A DNA stretch of 6,009 nt. Source: Candidatus Omnitrophota bacterium (GTDB lineage: Bacteria; Omnitrophota; Gorgyraeia; 2-02-FULL-51-18; JAGOUK01). Positions 5,758 to 6,009 of this stretch are shown piece after piece; within the stretch, counting starts at the first letter, position 1; each line of letters opens with the position of its first letter. The position numbers were made by a program, and so were the translations under genes. Location of the stretch: NCBI GenBank assembly GCA_020058965.1, contig JAGVCY010000238.1, positions 1 to 6,009 of the forward strand, written 5' to 3'. The notes beneath the pieces are model-generated. The model searched no databases. It saw nothing but the letters and a program-made list of their open reading frames with translations, and was not told the origin of the DNA.

Positions 5758-6009
5758 CGATCTTCGCCGGCGGTATGGCGCGGCGCTTGAGCTTCTGACG
5801 CAGGATCAGCCGGAAGCGTGCGCGGCGGAACTCGAAAAAATATTAAACGACGCGCCGGAATTTTTGGATGTTTACGAAGGTTTGGGGGTTCTCTACGGTC
5901 GGCTGGGGCGGGTGGATGAAGCGATCGCGTTGATGCATCGGTTGATCGAAAAGGACGCGGACTCGATCATGGCGCGGGTGAACTTGTCGGTCTTTTACAT
6001 GAAGAAGGG
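5750..6009 (+). CDS. TPR-repeat protein, 3' partial
   Basis: The gene starts at ATG 5750 inside the end of the MauE-like gene (ATGAGTGA overlap) and stays open for 86 codons to the window edge. It begins MSDDLRRRYGAALELL. Residues about 37-70 (PEFLDVYEGLGVLYGRLGRV followed by DEAIALMHRLIEKD) form one clear tetratricopeptide repeat with the expected Gly, Tyr, Gly, Ala spacing. A second starts at ARVNLSVFYMKKG and is cut off. There is no signal peptide, so it is probably cytoplasmic. TPR proteins are protein-binding scaffolds; the partner is unknown. The overlap suggests co-expression with the DsbA-like and MauE-like genes. Confidence 0.8.
   Translation, partial: MSDDLRRRYGAALELLTQDQPEACAAELEKILNDAPEFLDVYEGLGVLYGRLGRVDEAIALMHRLIEKDADSIMARVNLSVFYMKK

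Overview
The window reads as a bacterial, moderately GC-rich genome fragment with every supported gene on the + strand. The gene style (a long unrecognised C-terminal extension on an arginine-deiminase-fold protein, an AAA ATPase of the DUF234 type, and a DsbA-like / MauE-DoxX / TPR cluster) resembles uncultured lineages known mainly from metagenomes, such as Omnitrophota and relatives. That taxonomic guess is low-confidence inference. TGA ends at least two genes, so the code is not globally recoded.

Layout: (1) 1-1878 is the 3' part of a gene for a guanidino-modifying-enzyme (GME, arginine/agmatine deiminase fold) protein with about 380 residues of unrecognised C-terminal sequence. Its 5' end is cut by the window edge, where bases 1-51 form a striking fold-back inverted repeat that may be an assembly or amplification artefact. 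(2) 1879-1972 holds a near-consensus promoter with a dyad symmetry over its -10 and start site, ahead of a Fic-family AMP-transferase-type protein (1973-3028) that carries its own C-terminal winged helix and may therefore regulate itself. (3) 3029-3188 holds a decayed fragment similar to the N-terminus of the downstream DsbA-like gene, then a 31-bp near-perfect palindrome. (4) 3189-4502 encodes an AAA ATPase with a PD-(D/E)XK-like C-terminus. (5) 4503-5757 is a redox pair: a membrane-anchored DsbA-like thiol oxidoreductase and a four-helix MauE/DoxX-type membrane protein with a CGC motif, overlapping each other. (6) A TPR-protein gene starts at 5750, overlaps the MauE stop, and runs off the end.

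Working together: the last three genes overlap and look like one operon for extracytoplasmic thiol oxidation or reduction, with the membrane protein plausibly recycling the DsbA-like protein. The Fic and ATPase genes look like independent accessory genes, each with its own upstream regulatory symmetry.

The most interesting points are: an in-frame TGA in the DsbA-like gene exactly where this family commonly has cysteine (selenocysteine, nonsense mutation or error), a 19-bp repeat flanking the ATPase gene together with a truncated paralogue fragment, the Fic operator-like dyad, the palindrome before the ATPase, and apparently leaderless starts for two genes.
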